Of a stretch of DNA of 64,000 bases, positions 52,259-61,454 are shown one piece after another. How positions within the stretch are numbered: the first letter of the stretch is position 1; the number at the start of each line of letters is the position of its first letter. Source of the DNA: Neotamlana sargassicola (GTDB lineage Bacteria; Bacteroidota; Bacteroidia; Flavobacteriales; Flavobacteriaceae); contig NZ_JAJAPX010000005.1 of assembly GCF_020523965.1 (NCBI RefSeq), positions 248,001 through 312,000 on the forward strand. Reading direction: 5' to 3'. Made by a program: the position numbers and the translations under genes. Below the pieces are notes generated by a model, which was not told where the DNA came from, did no database searches, and saw only the letters and a list, made by a program, of their open reading frames with translations.

Positions 52259-52660
52259 ATGCGGTTTATTTTTTGGTGGGGCATTTTAATTTTCGGAATA
52301 GTAGTCGTGCTGTATTTTAGTTGGATTAAAAGCCCAAGATTTGAATATAACCAATGGGTCCCTTCGTTTTTGGCTAAATGGGCAGATAAGCATGAAAACG
52401 ATAATGTAAGAACGGCAGTCCCTTTAGTGTTTTTAGGTTTGGTTGCAGGAGGTTACTTAATTTACCGTAAGTTAGGGAAAAATAAATGGCTAATATGTTG
52501 GCTAGGTTTAAATGCTTTAGTGGTTATTGCAGAATTAGGGCAACTGTTTTTGCCATTACGATCGCCCGATTTTAAAGATGTGTTCTGGGGTGCATTTGGA
52601 GCAGGTATAGGTCTAGGGGTTATGTTTATTATAAAACCTTTAGTTTTAAAAATAAAATAA
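52259..52660 (+). CDS. VanZ-like family membrane protein
   Basis: A 133-residue membrane protein with four hydrophobic segments. The C-terminal VVIAELGQLFLPLRSPDFKDVFWGAFGAGIG matches the VanZ-like signature (E-x-x-Q-x-h-h-x-x-R-x-x-D-h-x-D-h-x-x-N/G). The family's biochemical role is unknown; VanZ itself gives low teicoplanin resistance. The gene lies 9 nt after the GT2 gene and 1 nt before the WcaI-like gene, so it belongs to the polysaccharide operon. Confidence 0.78.
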   Translation: MRFIFWWGILIFGIVVVLYFSWIKSPRFEYNQWVPSFLAKWADKHENDNVRTAVPLVFLGLVAGGYLIYRKLGKNKWLICWLGLNALVVIAELGQLFLPLRSPDFKDVFWGAFGAGIGLGVMFIIKPLVLKIK

Positions 52661-52661
52661 T

Positions 52662-53918
52662 ATGTCGACAACAAAAAAACGGATTTTATTAATTGGGTAT
52701 AACTTTTCGCCAGAACCAACAGGTATTGGCAAATACAGTGGGGAAATGATATATTGGTTAGCAAACCATGGGTACGATTGCATGGTGTTAACTACTTACC
52801 CATATTACCCGTATTGGAAAGTACAAGAACCCTATTATAAAAAACGATGTTGGTATACTAAGGAAGTAGAGGAGTTTGGCTCAGGGGGGCGAATTACTAA
52901 TTATAGATGCCCCATGTATGTCCCAGAGGAACCTACTGGTAAAAAGCGCATGCTACTAGATTTATCCTTTATGTTTTCGGCCTTTTTACAACTTTTAAAG
53001 TTGTTGTTTGTTAAAAAATTCGATGCCGTAATTACGGTAGTGCCTTCGTTTCAGTTTGGGCTTTTAGGCTGCTTTTACCAATGGATAAAAGGAGGGAAAT
53101 CGGTGTATCATATTCAAGATATGCAAATTGAAGCGGCTCAAGATTTAAACATGATCAGCTCTAAAAGAGTATTGAATATACTATTTGCAGTGGAACGTTT
53201 CATTTTTAAACACACCGATATAATTAGTACCATTTCCGAAAAAATGGTATCCAAAGTGCAAGCCAAGGCCAAAAAAGAAGTGGTTTTATTTCCTAATTGG
53301 TCCGATACCAAGTTTTTTAAGCCCCTAACTAATCAAGAGGAACTGAAAATAGAATTTGGTTTCAAGGCAAATAACAAGGTGGTGCTGTATTCTGGTGCCA
53401 TTGGTGAGAAACAAGGTTTGGAGAGCATAATTTATGCAGCCGAAACTTTAAAAAACCAACAAGATATAAAATTTGTAATCTGTGGTACGGGGCCTTACAA
53501 AGAAAAATTACAACAGCTAACCCAAAATTTAGGTCTTGAAAATGTAAACTTCTTGCCCTTGCAACCTTTTGAAAAGTTTAATGCCTTTTTAAATATGGCC
53601 GATCTGCATTTAGTAATTCAAAAAGCTAAAGCCAGCGACTTGGTCATGCCATCAAAACTAACAACCATTTTATCTGTTGGCGGACTTGCTCTCATTACGG
53701 CAAATAGCGATTCAGGCTTACATGTCTTAACTCAAAAGTATAGGATGGGAATGCTGGTAGAAGCAGAAAATCAAGAGGCTTTAAATAAGGGAATAGCAGA
53801 AGCCTTAAGCGGTGAACATAATGAAGAGCTAAAACAGAACGCACGAGACTATGCTAAGCGTTATTTAGATATAAATAGTGTGATGAAAGATTTTGAACAA
53901 GTAATGAATAAAAATTAA
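52662..53918 (+). CDS. Family 4 glycosyltransferase, WcaI-like
   Basis: A 418-residue GT-B enzyme of the colanic acid WcaI type. The start KRILLIGYNFSPEPTGIGKYSGEMIYWLANHGYDCMVLTTYPYYPYWK is diagnostic (FxPxxxGIGKY). The donor half is VVLYSGAIGEKQGLESIIYAAE, KFVICGTGPYKEKL, and MADLHLVIQKAKASDLVMPSKLTTILSVGG. In WcaI, as here, the E-x7-E motif is replaced by KASDLVMPSK. WcaI-like enzymes typically transfer fucose or a related sugar, and gmd/fcl are present 8 kb away. It is the last intact gene of the operon. Confidence 0.88.
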   Translation: MSTTKKRILLIGYNFSPEPTGIGKYSGEMIYWLANHGYDCMVLTTYPYYPYWKVQEPYYKKRCWYTKEVEEFGSGGRITNYRCPMYVPEEPTGKKRMLLDLSFMFSAFLQLLKLLFVKKFDAVITVVPSFQFGLLGCFYQWIKGGKSVYHIQDMQIEAAQDLNMISSKRVLNILFAVERFIFKHTDIISTISEKMVSKVQAKAKKEVVLFPNWSDTKFFKPLTNQEELKIEFGFKANNKVVLYSGAIGEKQGLESIIYAAETLKNQQDIKFVICGTGPYKEKLQQLTQNLGLENVNFLPLQPFEKFNAFLNMADLHLVIQKAKASDLVMPSKLTTILSVGGLALITANSDSGLHVLTQKYRMGMLVEAENQEALNKGIAEALSGEHNEELKQNARDYAKRYLDINSVMKDFEQVMNKN

Positions 53919-53955
53919 AAGCGGGAATTACTAGGGCTTATAAAGCTAATTAAAA

Positions 53956-54787
53956 ATGAATATAGTCTTTAGTATAAATGGAGTCGGGCTTGCAGGCTAA
54001 GGTGTAACCTTCAATTTGTAATTAATTGTTCTAATACAGAACTAAACTTAGTGTTTCAATCTTCTAACATAAACAATTCAAATAAACAAAATATACAAAC
54101 ACTTGTTTCTAGTGAAAATTTCACGCGGAGGTGTTGTACTTATATATAGTATATATATTGATACAAAAAAATGAATTTAGCCATTTAAATGCTTTGCAGG
54201 GCGAATTATACCTCATGAAGTTCTATTAATTCCTGAATAACGAAGGCTGAGCGCTATATTTAGATGGAGGCCTGCTTGTCCTTTTAGATTTACTGGAGTT
54301 AAAGGATTTTAACTTTTATAGGAAAATTTTAGGAGCATTATACGAGTCTAACATTGCATATACCTTGGATAAAAGATTTTTTCTGGATAAATTAAACTGG
54401 AAGAATACAAAGGCTTGCCTTATTTCAGGGGCAAAATTGTTTAATTTAAAACAAATTAGAATATGAAATATAGACGTCAAAGTAAAAGCTTTAATTGTAA
54501 AATATCCATTAGATCTAAAATCTAACGATCAAACGGTATTATAAATCATGACAAATGAAGATTTTGCTTTACTAAATAAGAAATAAAATGTAATGTGAAG
54601 GTCAGAAACAAAAGATTGGATGAACCTAGAATCTAAAATAATTCATTTCGGTGGAACGCCTTAATCTTGGTATTTGATGGGAGAAATAAGACGCAATGGA
54701 TATAGATATTGTAGCGATTATGGCACTAGACACTGGAAAAAACAATATTGTAAAACGAATGTTAATAAGCAAAAAAGAGCTTGGTAA
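53956..54787 (+). pseudogene. Decayed family 8 glycosyltransferase gene
   Basis: Translating in changing frames recovers a whole GT8 protein. The start at 53956 reads MNIVFSINGVGLAG, stop, GVTFN. A second frame gives NCSNTELNLVFQSS (from 54024), a third RIIPHEVLL (from 54202). The longest frame, 54254-54787, reads ALYLDGGLLVLLDLLEL (DxD region, second Asp lost), FNLKQI, DQTVL-stop-I, LLNKK-stop-NV, IIHFGGTP-stop-SWYL. In-frame stops are at 54464, 54542, 54584, 54596 and 54662, and at least three frameshifts are needed. It is a clear relic at the end of the locus, in the same direction as the operon. Confidence 0.8.
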
Positions 54788-54917
54788 ATCAGTATCATAA
54801 AATATTTAAAATAAAGCTGTTTTTAAAATAGTCGAACGTAAAAAAAACAATGTAGTTTTACACATCGTGACGCTTATACTAAATGAAACAAATAACAAAA
54901 CAATAAGAACTAAAAAC

Positions 54918-57900
54918 TTATTGTCGTGTAACTAAAAATTGTGGGTACGGATCAGGTGTTTCATCTATAATAACAGTTGGTACTCCACTTTCTATATTTA
55001 CTAAAAGTTTATTTAACGAGCTTACCGAACTCATTGTCGTATTACTTAACACACCATTATCAACAGTACCTAAATCACCTGTTATTGTACTATTCATTAT
55101 GTAAATTTCAATAGGGTTAACATCGTCTTGCATTAAAGGTATATTATCGTTGAAATTACATCCCTCTGCATAAACTTTTAAAATATCAAAAACGGTAGTT
55201 GTATTATTATTGCTAAAATTGCAAGAATAAAAACTACTTGGGCTTTGTTGTGTAATAACGGCACTTCCAGTATGATTAGTAAAATCGCAATTTATAAAAA
55301 CAGGCGCATTGTTTAAATACATATCTACTGCAACACCATTACCATCAAATTCACAATTTACCCAAGCGTTTAAGTTATTAGGTCTACCTGCGGACATACT
55401 GAAACCTACATCACAATTAATAATTTGACAATTATAAAAAACAGTCTTGTCTATGTACATAATGTCGCTTTGAGTAGTACTAGATGCTGGATTTCTTTCT
55501 TGATATAAACCTCTAGTACAGTCAATAAAATTTACATTTTCAAATAAATTATTATCCAAACCAAAGAAACGATACAAATGTATGCCGTTGGTTTGGTTTC
55601 TAAATACAACATCTTGCCAAACCATACTCGTAACCATAAAGCCAGTTCCTTCAACTAAAGGAGCTATGTAAACACCAGTTTCACCACCTTGTAAAGTCAA
55701 ACTTCGTAAGTGTATTTTTTTATTTGTAGCATTGTCTTTAAAACTTATTAATGGGAAATCATCTGTTAATCCTACAATAGCAGTTTTACCTGTTCCAGAA
55801 CCTATAATACCTTCTTCATTATCTAAATTTAATGTTGAGCTTATGTAATAAATACCTTCAGGTAAATTAGCAATACCGTTAGCATCAATTAAACCTTGTA
55901 TATAACTTGTGCTATCTGTTTGACCGTTTCTATCTGTAGCCCACGAAGCACCTGTCGGGTTAGGTATATTAGGTAAATTAGGTCGGTCTATTGGTGTTAA
56001 TTCTGTATTTTTTATAATATCTATAAAATTAGATTTTATAGTAGCATCTGTTATTGTTGAGCTTTGTAACGAACCATTGTAGTATAATTTACGGTCATTG
56101 TCATGTGCTAATATATCAAACCCACTTCCCAGTTTTGTGTAGTCCGTTCTATTATTAATTAAATAAGCATTAGTGTTTGCTTGTATGGTATCATTACCGC
56201 CAAAAGCAGCCATGTTATTCTTGAGTATAGTAAGATTATCGGATTGAATATCAAAAACAGGGGTTTGACCTTCGCTATACCCATTACTTCCGTTTATATC
56301 GGTAAGAACAACTTTATCAGAACCAGTAACAAAAGTCATAGCATTATCACCTTGGTCTGTTAAATTCCAACCCTCGGCATCTAAGCCTACTATTGTTATA
56401 TCTTCTACATTATAATAATTTCCAGAATCGCCAGCGGGAGTTAAATGATTAACCCACATTTGCAAATTACTGTAGCTAGGTGTGCTTGAATTTCCGTGCC
56501 ATTCGATTTGAGGTAGACTACCGCCATGAGGCCAGTGTTTAATGATGTTATTATTTCTAAAATAACCACTAACAGAACAATCCCAATCAAGACGGCCATT
56601 AAGATTTATTATTTTATTTTCTTCAAATATGGCACCATCAAAATATATGCTTGTCGCTCTAAGGTTTTTAAAAGTGTTATTGTTTACAGAAGCGCCCGAT
56701 TCTATGGTAATAGTGGCGTAATTAATACCATCTAATAAAATACCGCTGCTACCTGACTCTACAGTAATAGATGGAACTAATGTTGTATTTACAATACCGT
56801 ATATTTTATCATTGCTGTCTAAGTATATTGTACCTGCGCCTTGACCGTAATTTCCAGCTTCCAATCTAACCGAACCATGAGTGTCTATCGCGCTTTGTAA
56901 GCCTGATACGCTAGAACCCTCAACGGGATATAAGTAAGCATTTAAGAAATCGTCCTCACCGGGCATATTCTCAGGCAGGTTTGATGATGTATCTTTAATT
57001 AATTTATCTGGCACGATGTCTTCAAAAATATATTTACAAACCCTATCGACAAAAGCCTCTTTAAGAGCGAGGTAACCAGCTCCAGAAGGGTGTAATTCGT
57101 CACCACTTTCATAGTCTGGATATCCGTTATACATAATTACATAAGGTTGGTAAAAGCTTTGCCCATCGCTATAAGCAAATTCTGGTGTGCGTTCTAATAT
57201 TGTAGGTATAATAATATTATCATTCCAAGGTTTTGTACCAGTACTTTCATCTGCATAGGCTGTACCATCGATGTCTATAAAAGGTGATTCTATTAAAACA
57301 GGAGTAAAACCTTTAGCTTCTATGGCATCTAAAATATAATCTAAATCAGCTTTAGTATTATCGATATAAGTTTGAGTGACATTACTAAAAGGATTGTTGT
57401 TATTAGTGTCATTAACCCCCAACATTACAACGCAATAGGTGTCTATTGTTGCATCGTAAGCATAATTAGCTAAAACATGATCTATTCTGTTTTTTGTACT
57501 TGGTATAGTGTGCCCTGGAATGCCTTCACAATGAACAGAAACAGTTTCGTCTGGATAGCTCGCATTTATTCTCGCGACAGCCTGCGATTCTAAATTTCCG
57601 TTTGGTGTGTACATAGAGTACGTCCAACTATCGCCAATCATTATAAAACGAGTTGAAGTATAGGTTGTTGTGCTTAAAGTGCTAAATATTTCAGAATCAC
57701 TAGCGTTAGACGTATTACTGGACGCATCAAAAGCGCTGATAAATACCGTATAGTCCGTCTCAGGACTAAGGCCTGTAAGCGTATAGTTACTAACCGCGCC
57801 AACAGAAGTAAAAAGCGTATCATTAATATAAATTTCATAGCCAGTAACGCCTATATTATCCGTAGATGCCGTCCATGAAAGTGTAGCGCTAGTTTCAGTA

Positions 57901-59726
57901 ATACTGCTGGCAACCAAATTTAATGGGGTGGTAGGGGCTTCGGTATCAACAGCGGTTAAAGTGCTAAATATTTCAGAAACACTAGGGTTAGACGTATTAC
58001 CGGCCACATCAAAAGCACGTATATACACCGTATAGTTCGTCTCAGGACTAAGGTCTGTAAGCGTATAGCTAGTAACCGCCCCAACAGAGGTAAAAAGCGA
58101 ATCATTAACATAAATGTCATAGCCGGTAACGCCTATATTATCCGTAGAGGCCGTCCAAGAAAGTATAGCGCTAGTTTCAGTAATACTGTTGGCAACCAAA
58201 TTTAGGGGTGCGGTAGGTGCTTCCGTGTCTTCAGATGTTAATGTAGTAAAACTTACCGTATTTGTATTTCCCGATTGGTTTCCTGCGCTATCATAAGCGC
58301 GTATAATAATACTGTAGTCTGTTCCTTCAGTTAAATTTGTTAGAGTAAAATTATTAATATTACCAACATTTTGTAAAAGAGATACGCCATTATTTATTTT
58401 GTAAATAAGATAGCCCTCAATAGCAACATTATCGGTTGATGCTGTCCATGTTAAATCTACGGTAGTTTCGGTAACATTAAAAGCTACAAGGTTACTTGGG
58501 TCTGAAGGAGATTCTGTATCTGTTGGTGTTACTGTGGTAAAGTCTTCATTATTACTTGCTGCCGACTCATTTCCAGCAGCATCAAAAGCTGTAATGGTTA
58601 AATTGTATACTGAGCTTGTATTTAATCCCGTTAAAGTATAATTAGTAATATTTCCAACAGAAGTTAATAAGGTGCCATTATTATAAATGTTATAACCAGT
58701 TACCGCTACATTATCTGTAGATGCTGTCCAAGTTATTTCGGCAGTGGTTTCTGTAATATTTGTTGCAATTAAATTTTTTGGTGCCGTTGGCGCTTGTGTG
58801 TCTTCGGGCGTATTTGTTGTAAAAATCTCAAGATTACTATCTTCAGATTCGTTGCCAGCGGCATCAATTGCTCGAACTATAATATTATAAGTTGTGCTTT
58901 CTGTTAAATTAGTAAGTGTAAACGAGGTTATATTATCTACAACATGTATGAGATTAAATTGATTATAGATGTTATAACCAATAACCGCAACGTTATCTGA
59001 AGCAGCCGACCAAGTTAAATCGGCAGAGTTTTCGGTTATATTATTTGCTATTAAATTTAGCGGTGCTGCAGGAGCTATGGTATCTAAGGTTACGAAGGTG
59101 GCAATATTACTTTCGATAGATTCGTTTCCGGCTTCGTCGTAGGCTCTCACAGTAATGTTGTATTCTGTACCTTGATTTAATTCAACTAGTGCATAATTTG
59201 TAGCACCTCTTACAGTAGCTATGAATTCGCCGTCATTATATATATTGTATCCAAGTACTGAAACATTATCGGTAGAAGCGTTCCATGTTAATTGAGCAGA
59301 ACTTTCTGTGATATTACTAGCAATTAAATTTTGTGGGGCGGTAGGCGCGTTATTGTCCGAGGTGGTGAATGTTACACTATTGCTGTGTTCCGATTCATTT
59401 CCTGCTTCATCCAATGCAGTAACAGTTATTGAGTATGTAATACCAGGTGTTAAGTCGGATAAACTATGAGTTGTGTTGTTTGTACTAACAATTAGGTTAT
59501 TGTTGTTGTAAATATTGTAATTGGTTACTGCAACATTATCTGAAGCAGCCGACCAAGTTAAATTGGCAGATTTTTCTGTAATATTACTTGATACTAGATT
59601 TATAGGACTTGATGGGGCTTCTGTATCTAATCCAGTTTCTTTGGCTTTATCAAGCGCATAAAAATAATTTTGCGAAAATATAGCTGTCGATGACAGTAGT
59701 AAGAAGAATATTATTAAATTTTTCAT
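54918..59726 (-). CDS. Giant secreted protein: FN3 x7, SGNH hydrolase, beta-helix region
   Basis: A 1602-residue secreted protein. The signal peptide is MKNLIIFFLLLSSTAIFS. Seven fibronectin type III domains (about residues 36-690) each have a xAPxxPxNLxxxxITExxxxLxW start and end in FTT or FST. Next is an SGNH/GDSL hydrolase domain (about 692-905) with IMIGDSWTY, a Gly block, VMLGVNDTN and the DELHPSGAGY Asp-x-x-His. From about 920 to 1590 there is an N-rich beta-helix region, with a second pectate-lyase-3-like start at about 1262 (ATDRNGQTDSTSYIQG). I see no T9SS C-terminal domain. It may bind and deacetylate or cleave a polysaccharide. Confidence 0.85.
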   Translation of the reverse strand: MKNLIIFFLLLSSTAIFSQNYFYALDKAKETGLDTEAPSSPINLVSSNITEKSANLTWSAASDNVAVTNYNIYNNNNLIVSTNNTTHSLSDLTPGITYSITVTALDEAGNESEHSNSVTFTTSDNNAPTAPQNLIASNITESSAQLTWNASTDNVSVLGYNIYNDGEFIATVRGATNYALVELNQGTEYNITVRAYDEAGNESIESNIATFVTLDTIAPAAPLNLIANNITENSADLTWSAASDNVAVIGYNIYNQFNLIHVVDNITSFTLTNLTESTTYNIIVRAIDAAGNESEDSNLEIFTTNTPEDTQAPTAPKNLIATNITETTAEITWTASTDNVAVTGYNIYNNGTLLTSVGNITNYTLTGLNTSSVYNLTITAFDAAGNESAASNNEDFTTVTPTDTESPSDPSNLVAFNVTETTVDLTWTASTDNVAIEGYLIYKINNGVSLLQNVGNINNFTLTNLTEGTDYSIIIRAYDSAGNQSGNTNTVSFTTLTSEDTEAPTAPLNLVANSITETSAILSWTASTDNIGVTGYDIYVNDSLFTSVGAVTSYTLTDLSPETNYTVYIRAFDVAGNTSNPSVSEIFSTLTAVDTEAPTTPLNLVASSITETSATLSWTASTDNIGVTGYEIYINDTLFTSVGAVSNYTLTGLSPETDYTVFISAFDASSNTSNASDSEIFSTLSTTTYTSTRFIMIGDSWTYSMYTPNGNLESQAVARINASYPDETVSVHCEGIPGHTIPSTKNRIDHVLANYAYDATIDTYCVVMLGVNDTNNNNPFSNVTQTYIDNTKADLDYILDAIEAKGFTPVLIESPFIDIDGTAYADESTGTKPWNDNIIIPTILERTPEFAYSDGQSFYQPYVIMYNGYPDYESGDELHPSGAGYLALKEAFVDRVCKYIFEDIVPDKLIKDTSSNLPENMPGEDDFLNAYLYPVEGSSVSGLQSAIDTHGSVRLEAGNYGQGAGTIYLDSNDKIYGIVNTTLVPSITVESGSSGILLDGINYATITIESGASVNNNTFKNLRATSIYFDGAIFEENKIINLNGRLDWDCSVSGYFRNNNIIKHWPHGGSLPQIEWHGNSSTPSYSNLQMWVNHLTPAGDSGNYYNVEDITIVGLDAEGWNLTDQGDNAMTFVTGSDKVVLTDINGSNGYSEGQTPVFDIQSDNLTILKNNMAAFGGNDTIQANTNAYLINNRTDYTKLGSGFDILAHDNDRKLYYNGSLQSSTITDATIKSNFIDIIKNTELTPIDRPNLPNIPNPTGASWATDRNGQTDSTSYIQGLIDANGIANLPEGIYYISSTLNLDNEEGIIGSGTGKTAIVGLTDDFPLISFKDNATNKKIHLRSLTLQGGETGVYIAPLVEGTGFMVTSMVWQDVVFRNQTNGIHLYRFFGLDNNLFENVNFIDCTRGLYQERNPASSTTQSDIMYIDKTVFYNCQIINCDVGFSMSAGRPNNLNAWVNCEFDGNGVAVDMYLNNAPVFINCDFTNHTGSAVITQQSPSSFYSCNFSNNNTTTVFDILKVYAEGCNFNDNIPLMQDDVNPIEIYIMNSTITGDLGTVDNGVLSNTTMSSVSSLNKLLVNIESGVPTVIIDETPDPYPQFLVTRQ
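57675..58238 (-). repeat. Recent 282-bp duplication of one FN3 unit
   Basis: FN3 units 6 and 7 of the giant protein lie exactly 282 bp (94 codons) apart, at 57957-58238 and 57675-57956. They are clearly more alike at DNA level than any other pair, with long identical blocks (for example around the phrase NIGVTGY and LTxLSPET). The other units differ freely at synonymous sites. This looks like a recent tandem duplication. Confidence 0.75.
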
Positions 59727-60457
59727 TATTGTCCTGAAATTATATATGCATTTTCACCAGATTTTCTTAATAAACCAAATCGAACATTTCCTACTTCGCT
59801 AACAAATACCGCATTACCTGAAGCTGTGTAATTTAGCGATACACCAGAAGCAGCTGTAACTGTTAGGGTCGCACCATTATGTGCTTCTAAATTAATAGTA
59901 TCACCTATTGACATTTCAGAAAAGTTTTCTGATAAGGTAAAAGTTGCGTTTCTAGTGCAAGCAAGCGTATTATTTATATCTTCGGTTGTTATTGTTCTAG
60001 AATCTGTGAAAGGAATAACAGCGGCGCGGTCTGCAGTTAAAGTTCCGGTTATACTTTCGGCGGTTTTTGCATGTAATGCGTAAGGAACACTTAATAATTG
60101 ACTTACGCCCGTAATATTGTAATTTCCGAGGCCATTAATGTCGGCTTGAGTTTCTACAAAATAAGCGCCATTTTCCCAAGGAATTGTATTGAATGAGCCA
60201 ACAACCGCGCTTCCTGTACCTATTTCTAATGAAACTAGACCACCGCTATTTGTTGAGGCATCGTGGTTTTCTTCAAAAATAATTTCTCCTGTAGGTGTGT
60301 TTTGGCGAATAATAATTTTTATATTAACATTGGAATCAATAACTAATGAGTTATCACTTGCTCTTAATATAGCTTGATAACTCATTTTTTCTGGAGTTTG
60401 GGCAAAAACTGTAAATGATAATGACAAGAACAGAATTAAAGAAAGTGTATATTTCAT
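59726..60457 (-). CDS. Secreted flavobacterial protein with MSYQAILR-type domain
   Basis: A 243-residue exported protein with signal peptide MKYTLSLILFLSLSFTVFA. The mature start TPEKMSYQAILRASDNSLV, then GGLVSLEIGTGS, ENGAYFVETQAD and VSQLLSVPYALHAKTAES, is a very common Bacteroidota surface-protein module that usually precedes repeats or tail-fibre-like domains. Here a short beta-rich tail follows (TINLEAHNGATLTVTAASGV). Function is unknown. It sits between a T9SS protein gene (4-nt gap) and the giant protein gene (1-nt overlap), so the three are one transcription unit. Confidence 0.8.
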   Translation of the reverse strand: MKYTLSLILFLSLSFTVFAQTPEKMSYQAILRASDNSLVIDSNVNIKIIIRQNTPTGEIIFEENHDASTNSGGLVSLEIGTGSAVVGSFNTIPWENGAYFVETQADINGLGNYNITGVSQLLSVPYALHAKTAESITGTLTADRAAVIPFTDSRTITTEDINNTLACTRNATFTLSENFSEMSIGDTINLEAHNGATLTVTAASGVSLNYTASGNAVFVSEVGNVRFGLLRKSGENAYIISGQ

Positions 60458-60461
60458 GGTG

Positions 60462-60980
60462 CTATTGTTTTAAAATTTTAAAGGTTTTCCATAATTGTTC
60501 GTCAACAAAAACTTGAATTATGTATAAACCGGTGCTTAGATAGTTTAAATTTATTTGGGTTTCGTTGTTGGCTATAGGCTTCTTATTAATTAGTTTTCCT
60601 TGATAATTAAAAACCCTGTAGGAATTATCTTTATTAAAATCTAACCCAGAAGATTTTAATGTAACGAAATCTTTTGTGGGGTTTGGATAGATAAGCACAT
60701 CTATTTCAGGAGAAATGATATCGACATCTTCATTAGCCGTACTAATTGCGGTAATGGTTTGCTGTACACCTTCATAGAATAAATAATCTGAGTCATTCAT
60801 AGTACTGTAAAATACTTGCCCAACAGAATAGCTTATAGATCCCGCGTCTACAACGACATTGTTTCCAGAGGCATTTATACTATATAATTTGTCTTGTGCG
60901 TTTGTGTAATTTGAAAGGCACATTACAAAAAAGAATAAAAATGTAGAAAGTAAGCTATGTTTTAAGTAGGTATGCTTCAC
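60462..60980 (-). CDS. Short T9SS type A sorting domain protein
   Basis: A 172-residue exported protein. The signal peptide (LLSTFLFFFVMCLSNYTNA) requires a GTG start at 60978-60980; no earlier ATG fits. After a short mature region (SISYSVGQVFYSTMNDSDYLFYEGVQQTI) the C-terminal 80 residues are a T9SS type A domain: IDVLIYPNPTKDFVTLKSS, YRVFNYQGKLI, NLNYLSTGLYIIQVFV and KTFKILKQ. The mature part resembles the repeated unit often found just before these domains. It is the first gene of the three-gene minus-strand unit. Confidence 0.88.
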   Translation of the reverse strand: MKHTYLKHSLLSTFLFFFVMCLSNYTNAQDKLYSINASGNNVVVDAGSISYSVGQVFYSTMNDSDYLFYEGVQQTITAISTANEDVDIISPEIDVLIYPNPTKDFVTLKSSGLDFNKDNSYRVFNYQGKLINKKPIANNETQINLNYLSTGLYIIQVFVDEQLWKTFKILKQ

Positions 60981-61454
60981 AATTCTATTTTTTTGTTTTT
61001 TAAAATCGCTGTAGCAATATTATGTAATAAAAAAATAAAATCGTTAAAAGTTTTGTTTTTTTCGATGAAATACAAATATTTAGTTCGGTAAAGTGCATTT
61101 TTTAGCGTTTTTTGTTTAAGGTTAATTAAACTTACGTTTGTTTTAAAATTTTGGATTTCCAACATTAACCTTTTTTTACCTTTTAATTTTTTAATTGAGA
61201 GAAATTGAATTAAAAAAAAACTAATTATCTATATGTTAACTACTTATGTTTATTTTTATATCGTTAAAAGTAACGATAAAACCGATATAATTGATGAAAT
61301 TTTATTCAAAACGAAATTTTTATATAGTCATTAATAAAAATGCTATATAAAATGAAATTTCTCATTTTATATAGCATTTTACTATAAATTTAACATTGCT
61401 AAATGTAGGGGAAATACTAGTAATTAACAGATGTTAATGACGTTTCAGGCTAAA
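60981..61454. other. AT-rich intergenic region between the secreted-protein operon and fcl
   Basis: 474 bp. A 62-codon open frame at 60977-61165 has no recognisable content and I do not accept it. The strong hairpin at 61337-61380 terminates fcl. I see no exact TAnnTTTG box for the 60980 gene. Confidence 0.45.
61337..61380 (-). terminator. Terminator of the gmd-fcl operon
   Basis: A 19-bp perfect stem (61337-61355 with 61362-61380) and a 6-nt loop. On the minus strand it is followed by a TTTTTATTAA run. The stem is AT-rich (only TGC/GCA and GA/TC carry G-C pairs) but long. It lies 75 nt after the fcl stop. Confidence 0.75.

Noticed and set aside
54254-54787. Stop-codon reassignment or readthrough as explanation of the interrupted GT8 frame
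   Set aside because: Both TAA and TGA interrupt the frame and frameshifts occur upstream, while all other genes in the window use normal stops; decay is the simpler explanation.
60977-61165. 62-codon minus-strand open frame overlapping the start of the T9SS protein gene
   Set aside because: Lys/Asn/Phe-rich low-complexity translation typical of AT-rich non-coding DNA, no motif, no signal peptide. The overlap with the GTG of the next gene is more likely chance.
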